From Fusarium oxysporum f. sp. lycopersici 4287 (Eukaryota; Ascomycota; Sordariomycetes; Hypocreales; Nectriaceae): a stretch of DNA of 64,000 nt. The stretch's first letter is position 1, and each line of letters opens with the position of its first letter. Below are positions 32,650 to 44,457 of the stretch, piece by piece. Where the stretch lies: the NCBI RefSeq assembly GCF_000149955.1, contig NC_030990.1:2438627-2502626 (forward strand), given 5' to 3'. The notes beneath the pieces are model-generated. The model ran no database searches, had not been told where the DNA came from, and saw nothing but the letters and a program-made list of their open reading frames with translations. Position numbers and translations under genes: made by a program.

Positions 32650-33792
32650 ATGGAACAATACGACGTCGCCGTAGTTGGTCTCGGTGCCCTTGGCAGCGCC
32701 GCAGCTTATCAAGCTTCCATCAAAGGCGCCAAAGTTGTTGGCTTCGAGCAATTCGAACTGGGCCACGTTCGCGGCGCTTCGCACGATACTTCACGTATTG
32801 TCAGAACCTCATATGGGGCCCCTGAGTTCGTCGCCCTCGCTCGGTCAGCTTATAAAGACTGGGCGGAGCTGGAGAGGCGGTCGGGAATGAAGATGCTGAC
32901 TATCACGGGAGGTGTCGTCTTTCTCCCACAGAAGGGGCCGACGCCATCTAGTGACTTTACTACTAGTCTCGATGCAAACGGCGTCCCCTATGAGGTTCTC
33001 ACGCCCGAGGAGACCAACAAAAGATGGCCTGGGTTCAATGTTCCTCAGGGCGTTGATACCGTCTTCACCCCTGATTCGGGCATTGTTCACGCCGCAAAGG
33101 CCGTCATGACGCTCCAGTTCCAGGCTCGCTTCAACGGCGCCGTTCTCAAGGAGAACACACGCGTCGAGGCTGTGACGCCCCAACCCAGCGGCGGCGTAAC
33201 GATTGAGACTTCTCAAGGTGTCTATCACGCTCGCAAGGTCATCATTGCTGCTGATGCATGGACGAACAAGCTCCTCAAGCCACTCGGCGTTGAGCTCCCC
33301 ATCACCGTCATGCAGGAGCAGGTAACCTACTTCAAGCCCTCTCACGAGCATGAAGCACAGTTTGCAAACGACAAGTTCCCCGTTTGGATCTGGGGAGGTG
33401 AGAAGTGGTTCTATGGCTTTCCTCTCTACGGCGAGCCCGCGCTCAAGGCTGGTCAAGACGCTGGAAGAAACGACATGAATCCTGAAGAGCGTACATGGCG
33501 GCCCTCGGAGAGATTGAGCAACGAGCTCAACGGATTTCTGGATAGGCTTATTCCCAAGCGAGGCGATGAGTTGAGAACCGTCACCTGCCAATACACAATC
33601 ACGCCTGATCGACAGTTTATCATCAGCGAGTTAGAGAAGCACAAGGATGTTATTCTCGCTCTCGGTAACGCACATGCCTTCAAGTTTGCTCCCGCCATCG
33701 GTCGAGTTACTGCTGAGCTTGCATTGGATGGGAAGACGACTGATGATATCTCAAAGTTTGGGTTTCCCAAGACAACACCCAGCAAACTGTAG
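32650..33792 (+). CDS. Peroxisomal FAD-dependent amino-acid oxidase, monomeric sarcosine oxidase family
   Basis: Flavoenzyme predicted to oxidise an N-methyl or other secondary amino acid with oxygen, releasing H2O2. Single exon, 380 aa, the usual MSOX/MTOX length. The N-terminal Rossmann motif is VVGLGALGSAAAY (residues 8-20), followed by the acidic FEQFELGHVRGASHDTSRI segment that binds FAD. Cys313 in TCQYTITPDRQF matches the cysteine to which FAD is covalently bound in bacterial monomeric sarcosine oxidase (CMYT context). NAHAFKFAPAIG (340-351) corresponds to the C-terminal FAD-contacting loop. The protein ends SKL, a canonical PTS1 peroxisomal signal, so the H2O2 would meet catalase in the peroxisome. 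Substrate (sarcosine, pipecolate, N-methyltryptophan or a fructosyl amino acid) cannot be decided from sequence. Confidence 0.92.
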   Translation: MEQYDVAVVGLGALGSAAAYQASIKGAKVVGFEQFELGHVRGASHDTSRIVRTSYGAPEFVALARSAYKDWAELERRSGMKMLTITGGVVFLPQKGPTPSSDFTTSLDANGVPYEVLTPEETNKRWPGFNVPQGVDTVFTPDSGIVHAAKAVMTLQFQARFNGAVLKENTRVEAVTPQPSGGVTIETSQGVYHARKVIIAADAWTNKLLKPLGVELPITVMQEQVTYFKPSHEHEAQFANDKFPVWIWGGEKWFYGFPLYGEPALKAGQDAGRNDMNPEERTWRPSERLSNELNGFLDRLIPKRGDELRTVTCQYTITPDRQFIISELEKHKDVILALGNAHAFKFAPAIGRVTAELALDGKTTDDISKFGFPKTTPSKL

Positions 33793-34675
33793 TCCTTGAT
33801 GGGGCGGATATAACCAAGGAAATGAATAGAAGAAGAGGGCTTCTTTGTAGAGGTTCTACGTCTATTCAATATACATATTATGTGCGTGTTGTATATTCGG
33901 ACCACTCTTGATATATAGGAACATAGTTTTGTAACCAGATTGCCTGTGTTTCAAGGAATGGATTATTTATGTCACAAAGGAAACTACAGAGACTTGTGAG
34001 CCAAGTATCGCCTTAACAGTTATGTCAATCCTGTTTGAAACTTCACCCTATTTCCAAATCCGTACACCACGCGAGGTCTACAAAAACCGTCGCCAATAAT
34101 AGATCCAAGCAAATCCGGGCCAATTCCTGGCCAAAAACGACATAAGTATGCAAGAAGAAAAACATAATCACTCCCCTTCGTCTTGCTCATACCCGGGTTC
34201 TGGCAGCCCACCAGACCAAGCGATTTCCAATAACCAGATAAAAGACGAGAATAAAAAATAAAATAGAGCCACAGCCGGATGTTTGTCTTGTTCCAGTCCC
34301 GATGTTGCGAAGCATCCGTTGCGATTACATCAAAAGTAGTAGAGCCCCTGATCAACAACCACTACAACCCAGTCAATCGACAAGTGGATGGTGCTTTGAC
34401 TCGAGGAGTAGATTGTTGGTGTGTAAGATTGTTGCGTCCAAACATTCGGAATATTGACGGACAGTATTCATAGCGTCGTCAAGATGAAAAACATTATGTC
34501 CACCCAGTGAACCACCGAATCATCCAACCTTTTAAAGCCGATCTGGACGTATGCCACACAGTAAGATGGTTGAAGTAATAAACAGAAATAACGCCTTGAT
34601 TATTAGGCTAAGAATATGACCAAAGCGAGCTGGTCGTTGTAGTAAAGATTATTGTTGATTATTGTCTTTGAGGTT
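33793..34675. other. Convergent spacer
   Basis: A/T-rich interval between the stop codons of the oxidase and the Ser/Pro-rich gene. I see no gene. Confidence 0.55.
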
Positions 34676-36048
34676 TTACGAGTGAAATAGATCCCACGCG
34701 CGTTCGCATAATCGAATGAACTCTTCCTTCTTGGCTCGCTGAGTTTCTGGGCTATCTCGTCCGGCACCAAAGGGACCACGACGAGTGGGAGCAGGTCCAT
34801 GGCCCAGGGGTGGGCTGCCGTCCTCATATTCAGCGCGTGTCCTTCGCCTGCTGGTGCTAGCGCTTCGTGAAGCATCCACAGGTCGACTGCCGGGAGCTGG
34901 GGAAGGGGGTGTCGGGGGCTGGTGTCCACCATAGTGAACAAGCTTAGGGAGGAGTTCGGGTCGCCCACCAGCAAGCTCCTGTTGCGCTTCCTCAGCAGAT
35001 CTGTACTCACGACCTCGTCCAGGCGTAGGGGCCTGTGGAGGTGGAGGGTGGCCAGGGGATGTCATCGGTCCACGAGAGCTGGGACCACTAGGGTAGAGAG
35101 ACTGAGGCTGAGGAGCATTGTCGGGATGCGCTGACAGGCCTTGGCCAAATACATCGCTGATAGGCGGTAATCGGTTGGCCGTTTGGGTAGCAGGAATGTG
35201 GTGGATATGAGAAGTACTCGAAAGGTTGGATGGCTGGTTGGTGATGTGACGGGTCATGGGAGCAGGATGTTGACGTCCTGTAAAGCTGTGGCCAAGAGGC
35301 GCAGACTGGATAACTCTCTCGTTGGCAAATTGCTCATGAGAGGGCGCAACGATGGAGAGGCCAGGGGCCTTATTTCTTCTCGACATGCCGGGTGTCTTGG
35401 CGGCGAACTGTGACACGGGATCTTTATCGGGACCGTCTCCCTTGGCAGACTGCTGGTGAAGTCTAGCTTCGATGATGTGTCGTTGTTGTTCTCGAACTGA
35501 CATGCTTCGCTGCAGCTGCTCCTTCATAACAGGGTCTTGGGTGACAAAGCCAGGAGACAGGCAGGCGATACCAACTTCTTGGATAGCAAGGCCGTCACGG
35601 GCTGTCATGGGCCGTGCCGAAGTTGGTTGGTTAGATTTGGGTGTATTCTTGGACAGGTCAAGTTTGCGTGGTCGAGGTCGCGTATGGGTCATGCTGGGAG
35701 AGGCAGGCTCCTTCTTGACGATAATTCTAGGGGGCGCGCCGGCTGATCGTGAACTGCAAGGGCAGGTCAGTAAGGGAGTGATCAATTGATGGCGACGACT
35801 TGGTCAATTGATTGAAAATGTACTTACGCGCTGGAGGGTGATGATTTGGCACCCTGGCCCGCAGCTTTAGGGCTGCTGCTGGTGGAAGATTGGGTTGTCG
35901 CATGCGATGTCGAAAGGTTGAGAGAAGACCGTTGTGCAGACGGGGAAGTTCCAACGGTGGCAGCCGAAGTAGAGGGAGCGGGTAGTTCGGGGTTGGAGAA
36001 CCTTTCGTGAGGAGCGGGAGAGGGAGCCATTGCAATTGCAGCACTCAT
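34676..36048 (-). CDS. Conserved-looking Ser/Pro-rich protein of unknown function
   Basis: I do not recognise this protein. Minus-strand exons are 36048-35828 and 35753-34676 (432 aa); intron 35827-35754 has a consensus GTAAGT donor and TTGCAG acceptor. The N-terminus (MSAAIAMAPSPAP) and most of the chain are disordered Ser/Pro/Gln. More ordered-looking islands are RIIVKKEPASPSMTHTRPRP, the helix EIGIACLSPG-like segment followed by VMKEQLQRSMSVREQQRHIIEARL, NRLPPISDVFGQGL, and the C-terminal KKEEFIRLCERAWDLFHS. SxxT/SP sites and basic patches suggest a nuclear, phosphorylated regulator, which is inference. An in-frame ATG at 36162 would add 38 residues. The 7-kb gene-free region upstream resembles those of regulatory genes. 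Confidence 0.75.
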
Positions 36049-39000
36049 AATGAAAAGAGTGCGAGTGCAGGGTTGTGGGAAATGGCGACAGGTGGTTCGT
36101 GTTGTAAGGAGACAAGTGCGGGAACGGGAGAGCTGCAAGGAGAAGCAGGAGGGAATAGGCAAGGCCAGTCAGCGAGCCAGAGTGAGCCGAGTACCTGGGT
36201 TTTTCTGGGTCTGGGTTCTCGCGAGTTAGAGGTTTCCTTTCTTGTATTGACTAGCGAGTACAGCAGAGACAGCAAAACGGATCGAAACGAATGGGTCGGA
36301 GACGACCGTAAATGTGAAGTGAGACAGGAATGGAAACGATCGTGAACGTGGCCGACTCGAGTCAGCACACGATTCGATTCGACTTTGGGTGAGTCTTGTC
36401 GCGGGAGTGACGGACAAGAAGGACAAGAAGAGCCAGAAGAACGTTCAGAACTAGAACCAGAACCAGAACCACACAAAGGGAGGCCGGGCTGGGCTGGGCT
36501 GGGGCTGAGATGGGCTGGAAGGAACAATAATATGGATAGCTCAGCTCAGGCGACAGAGACCAGATATAGAAGCTGGTTGGTCCGTTGGTGGTGGATGGTT
36601 CGACGACGGCTCGCTATTCTTTTTTGCCCTGCGCGCTCTGACTTGGGTCCAAGCTCAAAGCGGGCGGTTCAGCTCTGTGCGAGATGTGACAGAGCAGAGC
36701 AAGCAGCAAATGAAGCCAGATCCAATTTGCTTTCCCTTGTTCTGCATGCAAGATGGGAGGTAGAGAGAGGGAGGGGGATTCAGAAGGGAACAAGGGAAAA
36801 AATGAAGATGACGAACCGAGAAGGATAGAAGAAGAGATAACCCGGTTGTTATTTCCTCTCCTCGTTGCAGTTGCGAGTAAATGATTAATCGAAGGAGTGA
36901 AAAGCCAGGGGCGTCAGAGTGGCCTCGGTCGATCGACTGGCGACTTGTTTTATCAAATTCGGTACGGGGTGGGTTGGGTTGGGATGTTGGCTCCAGCCCG
37001 GCAGGCCCGTGTTTCGCGTGGTTTCGCTCAACTCAGTTGGTTTTAGTTGGTTCCCGAATTCAGTTGGTCGTTGTAGTAGGTCGTCGTAGCGGGAAACGAC
37101 CACCTGCACAGAATTGCTTTTTCCGTCAATTGGAGATGCAGTAGCGCAACCTCTTGGCGGCTGTCCTTCTGGAGGGACGTCCCTGATAACTGTGCCAAGC
37201 TGTCACAGCGAGAGAAACCCAGATCCAGATCCAAATACAAATCGACAAAGGTCCTCTCTTGTCGATATAGGCTGACTGTGTGATTAGGCCTGTAAGTACT
37301 GACGGTGCAGGCAGTTCAAGCGGCTAGCCAACAACGTAAATATGCAAGACCGTGGGCCAGACGCAATGGATCAGCGAATGAAGAGATTCTCACAGCCGAC
37401 TGTAAATGTGACGAGGGAGAGGCGTTGGTGCCGGCGGTAGCAATAGTACAGGAGTGACAGCGAGCAATCACAGATAGTCGCAGTCCCGGTTGCACGTATC
37501 AATCAAAGTCAAGCTCTCGGAGATGGAGGTGGGAGAAGGACGCAATGTCGAAGGAAGGAGCCGAAATCTCTCGACAACAGCGAAGAAGGAATAACAGCAG
37601 AAGTTCACCAGATCGTCAATGAGGGGTCAGTTGGGGACCTGGCGATGTTTTATTTGGTGCCATGTATTTTATGAAGGGGGATACGGAGAAAAGTGACACA
37701 AAGCACGACGCCTGGTTCGTATCTTGAAGCAATGGATCCAACCCGGCGAGACGAGCCAAGGGACAAGGATGCGATCGAAAGAATAGAAAATGACTGGGGT
37801 GCGCCTGGTTGGCTACATGCCTTAAGTCTGTCGAGGGGGGTGAGACTATCCAGCACCAATCCAAAGCCTGAGAAAGGATGAACTAACAGCCTGCCTACAC
37901 ATTTATTAAACGTAACAGAGAGCGGTGCAAAGGCCCCTATTCCAGAGCTAGGTACCTATCTTGTCGGTTCGTAGAGATCGAATCATACCGACCAACAAGA
38001 CAAGAATAAGACAATGGTAGCTATCCGAGGCCTACATACCTAGATAGAACTGGCAAATTGACAGGTCGACAAACGTCCTCAAGGAAACAGCACACGAGGC
38101 ATGGCGAACCAGGGTCCGGGGTGGTCCTCACCTGAATCCTGCTGCTGGATGCACGCGACCCAAGCCAACCGTCGGCCACTCGTTGTTGACCTCGTTGACA
38201 TAAATTTTGCTCCCACCGTTGCTGGCGGTTTGATATTGATAATACTAGCAAACCCTTCGACGTGGCCCCAGTTGCTGCTTGGTCGCAGATCCCTGTTCGA
38301 ATTGTCGGCCATGAACCTCATATGCGCACGAGTTGTGTGTAATTGCTATATTGGCCGTGATGTGCTGCTGTGATTTTCTATTCAACCAGCATGTGATGTC
38401 CTTTGGCTCCAATGTACCGAGCATGATGGAGTATCTGGCTCCATCACGCGTCGTTCCTTATTTCCACTCGTTGATCTCAAATTCGTTTGACTGACGACTG
38501 ACTAATACTCCATTCAGACGCTCTCTCTCTCCCTCTCTCTCTTTTTTTTTTTTGGTCTATACAGCTTCGCCTGACCCCTGGGTTGAAGATTAAAATCGAC
38601 TTGACCGCTCCTCAGCCTTGATATACATCTTGTGTCGATCTCGGACACTCAAATAAGCACTTGGCTGTTGAGAAGCAGTATGTCGGGTTTATAACGCAGG
38701 TCTCAGATCACTAATGAGGACAAATTCGCTGTGAGCCGTACCACCACCTGTCGTACCGTGTTTCCGGTGGCAGCTTCAGGGTCTTACTGGGACGGGGGGA
38801 GTGGTGTGGAAGGACCTCCAGGGATATCTAGGATCTGAAAACCATTCCATCTCATTCCTGTAACAGCCAGTATCAGCGCCTTGTTCAGAAGGCTTTATTG
38901 ATGCTCGCCGCTAGTTAACCCCATGGCGCTGGTACGCTAGCGGTCTCAAGGCCGCTGGTTGGTGGTTCGGGATGGGCCAGAGCCGGTCATCTGAAGAACG

Positions 39001-42000
39001 ATGCAACTTGTTTCGTCAGCGGTCCACGAGGAAGTTTAGTTTTAATGTCCATGGAAAGAAAGATTGACAGACCATCAAATAGTGGCCAATGATAGCTTGC
39101 CCTTTATCTGTCATCAGCAAACCAAGACCACTAAAGGAGTATGAAAAAGGGGGGTTCATTGGACGATTCGACATTGTTGCTGATGAGAGGTTTTGACGAT
39201 TCTCGTTTACTGGCAAGCGATAGGTGAGAATACCTGGTACCTATCGCAGCTACGAACTCTCATCCCATCTAGGTTTGTATGTACCTTTACCTTTCGGCAA
39301 GGTCAACTCAACCTCACCTACCCACGGAAGTCAAAAATGCCATGCATGTACTGTAGGCAGGTGAGATCGGGGGCCTTCCTCAATGGGGCTCGGGTACATG
39401 GGTCGCCCTTGCCAAAGTTCGATTTATCCCATGGCTAGGATAAGGCATTCCGAGGCAAAACCAACATCCTCATATCAAAGAAATCTTGGAGTGCCATGAC
39501 TGCCTCGTGGCCATTGACATCAACCCTGGCTCTTTACTGGGTACTTCACCAAAAACACCTGGCACCTTATTAATCTTCGGTGCATCCCCCAAAGAACCCA
39601 CTTTCAATGATACGTCCTGTCGTCTCCCCACCATCTCAACTTGCGCACTCTCTCTCACACGCTGAAACTTGCCCCTCACTCGCCCCGGAACCCCCAAACA
39701 ACCTTAGGGCCCTGACGATCCTTTGATGGATATTGTACACCTGGATAATACAGCAAACCTCCATACCAGCTGCTATGCTAGGAACCACAAGGGCTTCTGG
39801 ACAAGTTGATAGGAGAATGCCACCACTGCGAGGATGTTTGGCTGTTGATATCAATGGGGTCATGGAGAGAGGTTTGGAAACAAAGGAGTGTCCATTCGTC
39901 TTTATATGTTCTTGCAATTGTTTCGGACCGTCGTTTACAGTTGAGCCCCCCTCCCCTCCTTTGAGCCCCCCGTTTACCGTGCACCAGAAGGCAATAGTTT
40001 CGCTTTTATAAGTCAGAATAACAAGAGGAAGTTTGTGAATGATGGGCTGATGAAAGGTACAGTGATTACCTCCAACTGTCTCAGTGTGTAACAAATAGTC
40101 TTGCTGCTTCAGCACGTTCTTTCGAAATATCATGATCTTCATTATTTACACTCCCTGTTGCGATTTTCTGAAATGATCTACATACGTTCTGATGTCCATC
40201 AATCATGTCTAAGAAAAAAGTCACCACTTACACACTAACAAAACTGACAATCTTTTCCTCCAAGACTGAGAAACTCGACTGGAACCCTTCGTTGTCAAAG
40301 AATTGTGACCGCAGAAATCAATCTGGCATGATCGATAGCACAACTGGACTTGAGTATTTTTGGGAAAAGTTCAATTTCGTCACACAACATCCAATATCTG
40401 ACCCACGCCATATCACGTTGGTGTAAACATTCAAGAGTCTCACTTGCATCGACAGCGCTCCATTTCCGCCTTTATGACGACGATCCTTGTACGTATTATG
40501 CCCCTGTCTCTGATCGGTCCTCTCGTCTTGATCCTGGCCAACCACTTGTGACAGACTCATCATTTTCATCGGCAACAATAGTCCACATTCATTTGATCTC
40601 CCTCACACACACTATACATATGAATGATGAAACAAACTCTTCACATTAGAGTTGGTTCACAATGGGACCTTAGGCTAACGACTCATGGTACTTGGATAGG
40701 TAGCAAGAGTCCGATACAGGAAAAAAAAGGTCAACGCCATGGCCCTTGCCAGATGGAAAAAAAGAAGAGGCGTCGCACATCTCCCGCCGCCAACGCCTCA
40801 GGTGGCTTTTGGTTGTTTTAGCCAGAAAGTAGCTAGCCACGGAGGCTTTTAACCCATCCTCTAGAATGCCTTGTAAAGGACTTATTAATCAGGTTTTTCT
40901 CCCTTCCTACTCTCGCTTCTGCCTCGCCTTCAGCATCCGTTTCTGTTTCTCAGGGCTATGCCCGCTGGAACTCTGGGCAATTGCAATTGCGACTCTCATT
41001 CAGCAGCGGCTGTGTTGGGACTGTGGTGTCGTCGTTCGTTCGTCGAACCTCATCTCACCTGAGACGTTGTCTCAGGTTAGCAGCTTTGTGGAGGGTTTCC
41101 TCCACCTGCGCTGACACCACACACCTCACGCTACTGCAACGCAACGCCGCACAAATGCCCAATTCGTTCTGCAGCCACCCTCTTCTGGGCGCCGTCGTTT
41201 GCACATGTTTCGAATTGTCCATGGAATGACCTTTGATTGGTTCATCACTACTACCCTCAAACATGACCAGAGCTAATCCGTGTCAATACCTTATGTGGTT
41301 TAGCCATCATCTCAACTTATCCCTCCACTATACGGAGTACGTACTTGTCATCTTCTGCCATCCATCCACTGGGCTGTCTTGCTTATGTCAGGCGGCTGAA
41401 GGGCTGTATGTTTCTCTCGTGAGGTTCTTTCGACAACCAGGCGAGGTCGTACCTAATATGGACCTCAGAGAATCACCAGGAGTTGCTATCTAAAACATTA
41501 ATGTTTGTACTATATTACGAGTTGCAAGCGATATACTGGGGGGTCCTTGAAGCTCACCGAAACAAATTGCCGATACCACAACGTTCTATGAGTTGGAACT
41601 ATGCTCCGTATGCGGTGGGTATTACTTCTATGCGAGCACGGACAATGTCAACTTGGGTTTGACTACCGATGTAACGCAGATGATGCTGTTACGATGTGAG
41701 TTACGGTGAAAAGGCTGTGCCTGCGCCCTTGCATATATAAGTGTATTGTAAGTCGCGTAACTTCATGCGCTCTCGCTCTGAAGCGGTGCTTGATCGAAGG
41801 TGCTGAGTTTCACCATACCGCTCTAATAGTGTTGGTGAGCGAGCATACGTAGTAGGCGACATCAGCCCTTTATTCAGTCCTCCCGACCTAATCAGGGCGG
41901 CCTATATTTAGCACGTCTACCTTTTGGTAATCTCATGTTGGTCGCACTACTTTGATGATGTCTAGTAGATGAGGCTTGTGTGTAGCGTAGGATTGATGCA

Positions 42001-43071
42001 CGATATCATAGTCTACGTATACTATGAATGACATCGGCAGGTTACATTTATATCACTTAGTAGACAGTATGCATACTTCCAAACTATGAACTTGCCACCG
42101 TCAACTGGTCGCTAGGACGGGACATCAGGAAAATATTGTTCGACGTACACTTGACCGCATAGATATTGGTTTACAGACAAGAAGCACCCCGAATATACCA
42201 CAAGGACCCCCATTCCCTTTCCCAGCGATTTCGCATGACATATAATAACTTTATGGACAATATGCTACTGTGATGACAATGCGATTGGAGTTATTCCTGA
42301 TGTAGGGTAGGCAGGTTAGAACGACATTAATCTAACAGAAGTACCTTAGCTAGATATGCAATGCAGTCATGATAAGATTAGTGCTTGGTGTTATGCTATT
42401 AGATTGGCAACAATGGACAGGAATGGGGATCATCCAACAATCACCCAACTTGCTCGCTACGTTAAGATTTGGCGGACGATGAAACCCGTGGCCATGACAT
42501 CTAGACTACAAATCGATCAGAGCGCAAACCGAGTAGAGTATTCAATGCGTAAATCGCATTTTATATACTAACTAGTTCCAAGGAAGTATTGGCGAATCCT
42601 ATACGATCCTATCTTACCTTAGTGGTTTATAGAGACCAGCCTGGAAAAGGTCAAGAAAGGTTATGCCAAGTCGAATACAGATCAGCAGCGGCTTAATTGT
42701 TCTGACCTGATACCTTATAAATTATGGATAAGATATAAACATGCCTAGACTCCATACTATATGCAGTACACTTTGCAAGAGACTCATGTTCCTATCGAGT
42801 TATGCGAGATAGAACACGATGAATAACTGAGCAGAACAAACTCAAACCGAGCCAATCAGGAGACAAGACTATTTTCTAAATCGAGATGCCCCACGTTGCG
42901 CCACATCTCAGCCTCACCAAAAATTTCCAAGAAACAATTCTCAGTGAAAGAGACGGCTTGATATCTCTTTTAGTCACAGCAGATCCATACTTTCAGACCC
43001 GGGCGCAAAAGGAATCAGAGTCAGAAAAGGGCTCTCTACCGTTTACAATTTTACTTCTTACAAGCGACAAA
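36049..43071. other. Long gene-free interval between the Ser/Pro-rich gene and RPC19
   Basis: I see no convincing gene on either strand. The first 1.5 kb (36049-37500) is purine/pyrimidine-skewed and is likely promoter and leader of the minus-strand gene, with a GGGCT pentamer run at 36486-36518. A CT/poly-T tract lies at 38519-38550. A perfect 9-bp hairpin with a 3-nt loop is at 41057-41077. From about 41500 to 42880 the sequence becomes A/T-richer with no open frames, but it shows no recognisable transposon ends or long repeats. Confidence 0.55.
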
Positions 43072-43666
43072 ATGCCTGCGCGAACTAAGAAGGAAGAGCA
43101 GCCACAGGCTGAGGATACCAACATGGAGGATGCCCCAGTCTCCGCGCAGCCTGCGGTGAATGACGAGGCTGTCGAGGATGAGGAAGAAGAGGAGGAAACT
43201 GAGCCCCAGAGAGTCCGAATCGTAAGCACAAAAAGAGTGGTGACACAACGTGATATTGACTGACACATCACTTAGCTTCCTGGCTCAACAGACACTGCTG
43301 CCTCCTTTGAGTTCACTGATGAAGGCCATACACTCGGAAACGCGTTGAGATATATCATCATGAAAAAGTTTGTATTCCTAGCATGTCCTACGAAGCCCAA
43401 CTAACACATGACAGCCCCGATGTTGAGTTCTGCGCTTACTCTATCCCCCATCCCTCAGAGCCCAAGATGAACATTCGCATTCAGACCTACAGTACGTACA
43501 CGCAATGCCTCACGGGGTTGTACCTATTAACAAGTATTCAGGTGGAACTGCAGTTGACGCTCTCAAGAAGGGGTTGGTCGACATTCAAGAAGTATGTGAT
43601 GTAGTCGCCGATGAGTTCTGGACCAAGAGGGAGGCCTACAACGCAGAGCAGGGGATTGACCGATGA
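43072..43666 (+). CDS. rpc19: RPC19/RPAC2, shared subunit of RNA polymerases I and III
   Basis: AC19 subunit, homologous to the bacterial alpha N-terminal domain, that dimerises with AC40 to assemble Pol I and Pol III. Exons are 43072-43221, 43276-43367, 43415-43491 and 43542-43666 (147 aa). The N-terminus is acidic (EDEEEEEETEP). The core follows: [50 protein letters not shown] in short conserved blocks, the alpha-like dimerisation motif. Introns 43222-43275, 43368-43414 (47 nt, donor GTTTGT) and 43492-43541 all join in frame. The reading frame is open upstream to an ATG at 42886 (62 extra codons), but the downstream start fits the family better. It converges with NDUFA6 across 115 bp. Confidence 0.95.
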
Positions 43667-43781
43667 GCCCAAAATCATGTGCTCAGGACTTAAAAGTGTT
43701 TGCATTCACATGGATCATGATGGAAATAGAGGCGTTTTGAGGAATCCCTTTCAATGAGATATATACACAAGCCCTTGTTGC

Positions 43782-44457
43782 TAGTTGCGACCCTATGCAC
43801 CCTGTTAGCCTCATCCTCAACAGAGCGCCATGTAGTTCGATGCTCACCTCGAGGAAGCCAGTCATAAAGCTGGATGGTAGTCGCTTGTCACCTCGGAAGT
43901 TCTCCTCCTTGAAGTAGGCCATGATGTGATTGGTCTGCTTCCAGAAGTTCATTGTCTCCTGTGTTCATGAGGTCAGCGTAAAACCCTCCTGTACATCAAT
44001 TCATTCCAGCTGTGGAGTTCGAGCGCACCTGGTACTCGGCGTGGGACTTGAAGAGAAGAACGTCTACAACAGAGAGCTTGTTCACAAATCGTTGTCGTTC
44101 GAATTCTTGCCGCATACGGGTTCGGATGGCGGAGACGGGCATGGGCATGTTGTACATGGTTTGGACTTCGGGGGCCTATATCTGGTTGATCAGCAGGTGA
44201 TCGGTCGCAAATCCACTAGCCAAGCTTCGTCGAAAGCCACATGAAGACTAGGAATATCGTGATCCAAGAGAATGTGTCTTCGGTTTTGCAAAACATACAG
44301 CTCGAATCCATTCTCGGTAGGAGGAGAGCACTCGTCGCTTGGCATCAGACCAATTGGCCGCTGTTCAGGTCATCAGTAAGGTTTAAAAAAGCATTTCAAT
44401 ACACCGAGACTCACACTGCGCCGTCTTCTTAGCAAACTGGGTCGGCGTAATGGCCAT
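43782..44457 (-). CDS. NDUFA6/B14-like LYR-motif subunit of mitochondrial complex I
   Basis: Accessory subunit of NADH:ubiquinone oxidoreductase that holds mitochondrial acyl carrier protein. Minus-strand exons are 44457-44415, 44360-44299, 44175-44029, 43958-43848 and 43793-43782 (124 aa, close to the fungal 14.8-kDa subunit). The protein starts [20 protein letters not shown]. The LYR-type motif is SSYREWIRA, followed by [10 protein letters not shown] and [21 protein letters not shown]. The C-terminus is [18 protein letters not shown]...GFLEGRN. The final exon is only 12 nt (Gly-Arg-Asn-stop), spliced after a GAG|GTGAGC donor. Four introns in 375 coding nt is dense. It converges with RPC19 and diverges from BUD31. 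Confidence 0.93.

Noticed and set aside
39636..40142. A 168-codon minus-strand frame
   Set aside because: No motif, no homology I can recall and mixed charge pattern typical of chance frames in this intergenic region.
41500..42880. RIP-mutated transposon relic
   Set aside because: The stretch is A/T-richer and without open frames, but I see no terminal repeats, target duplications or recognisable protein fragments.
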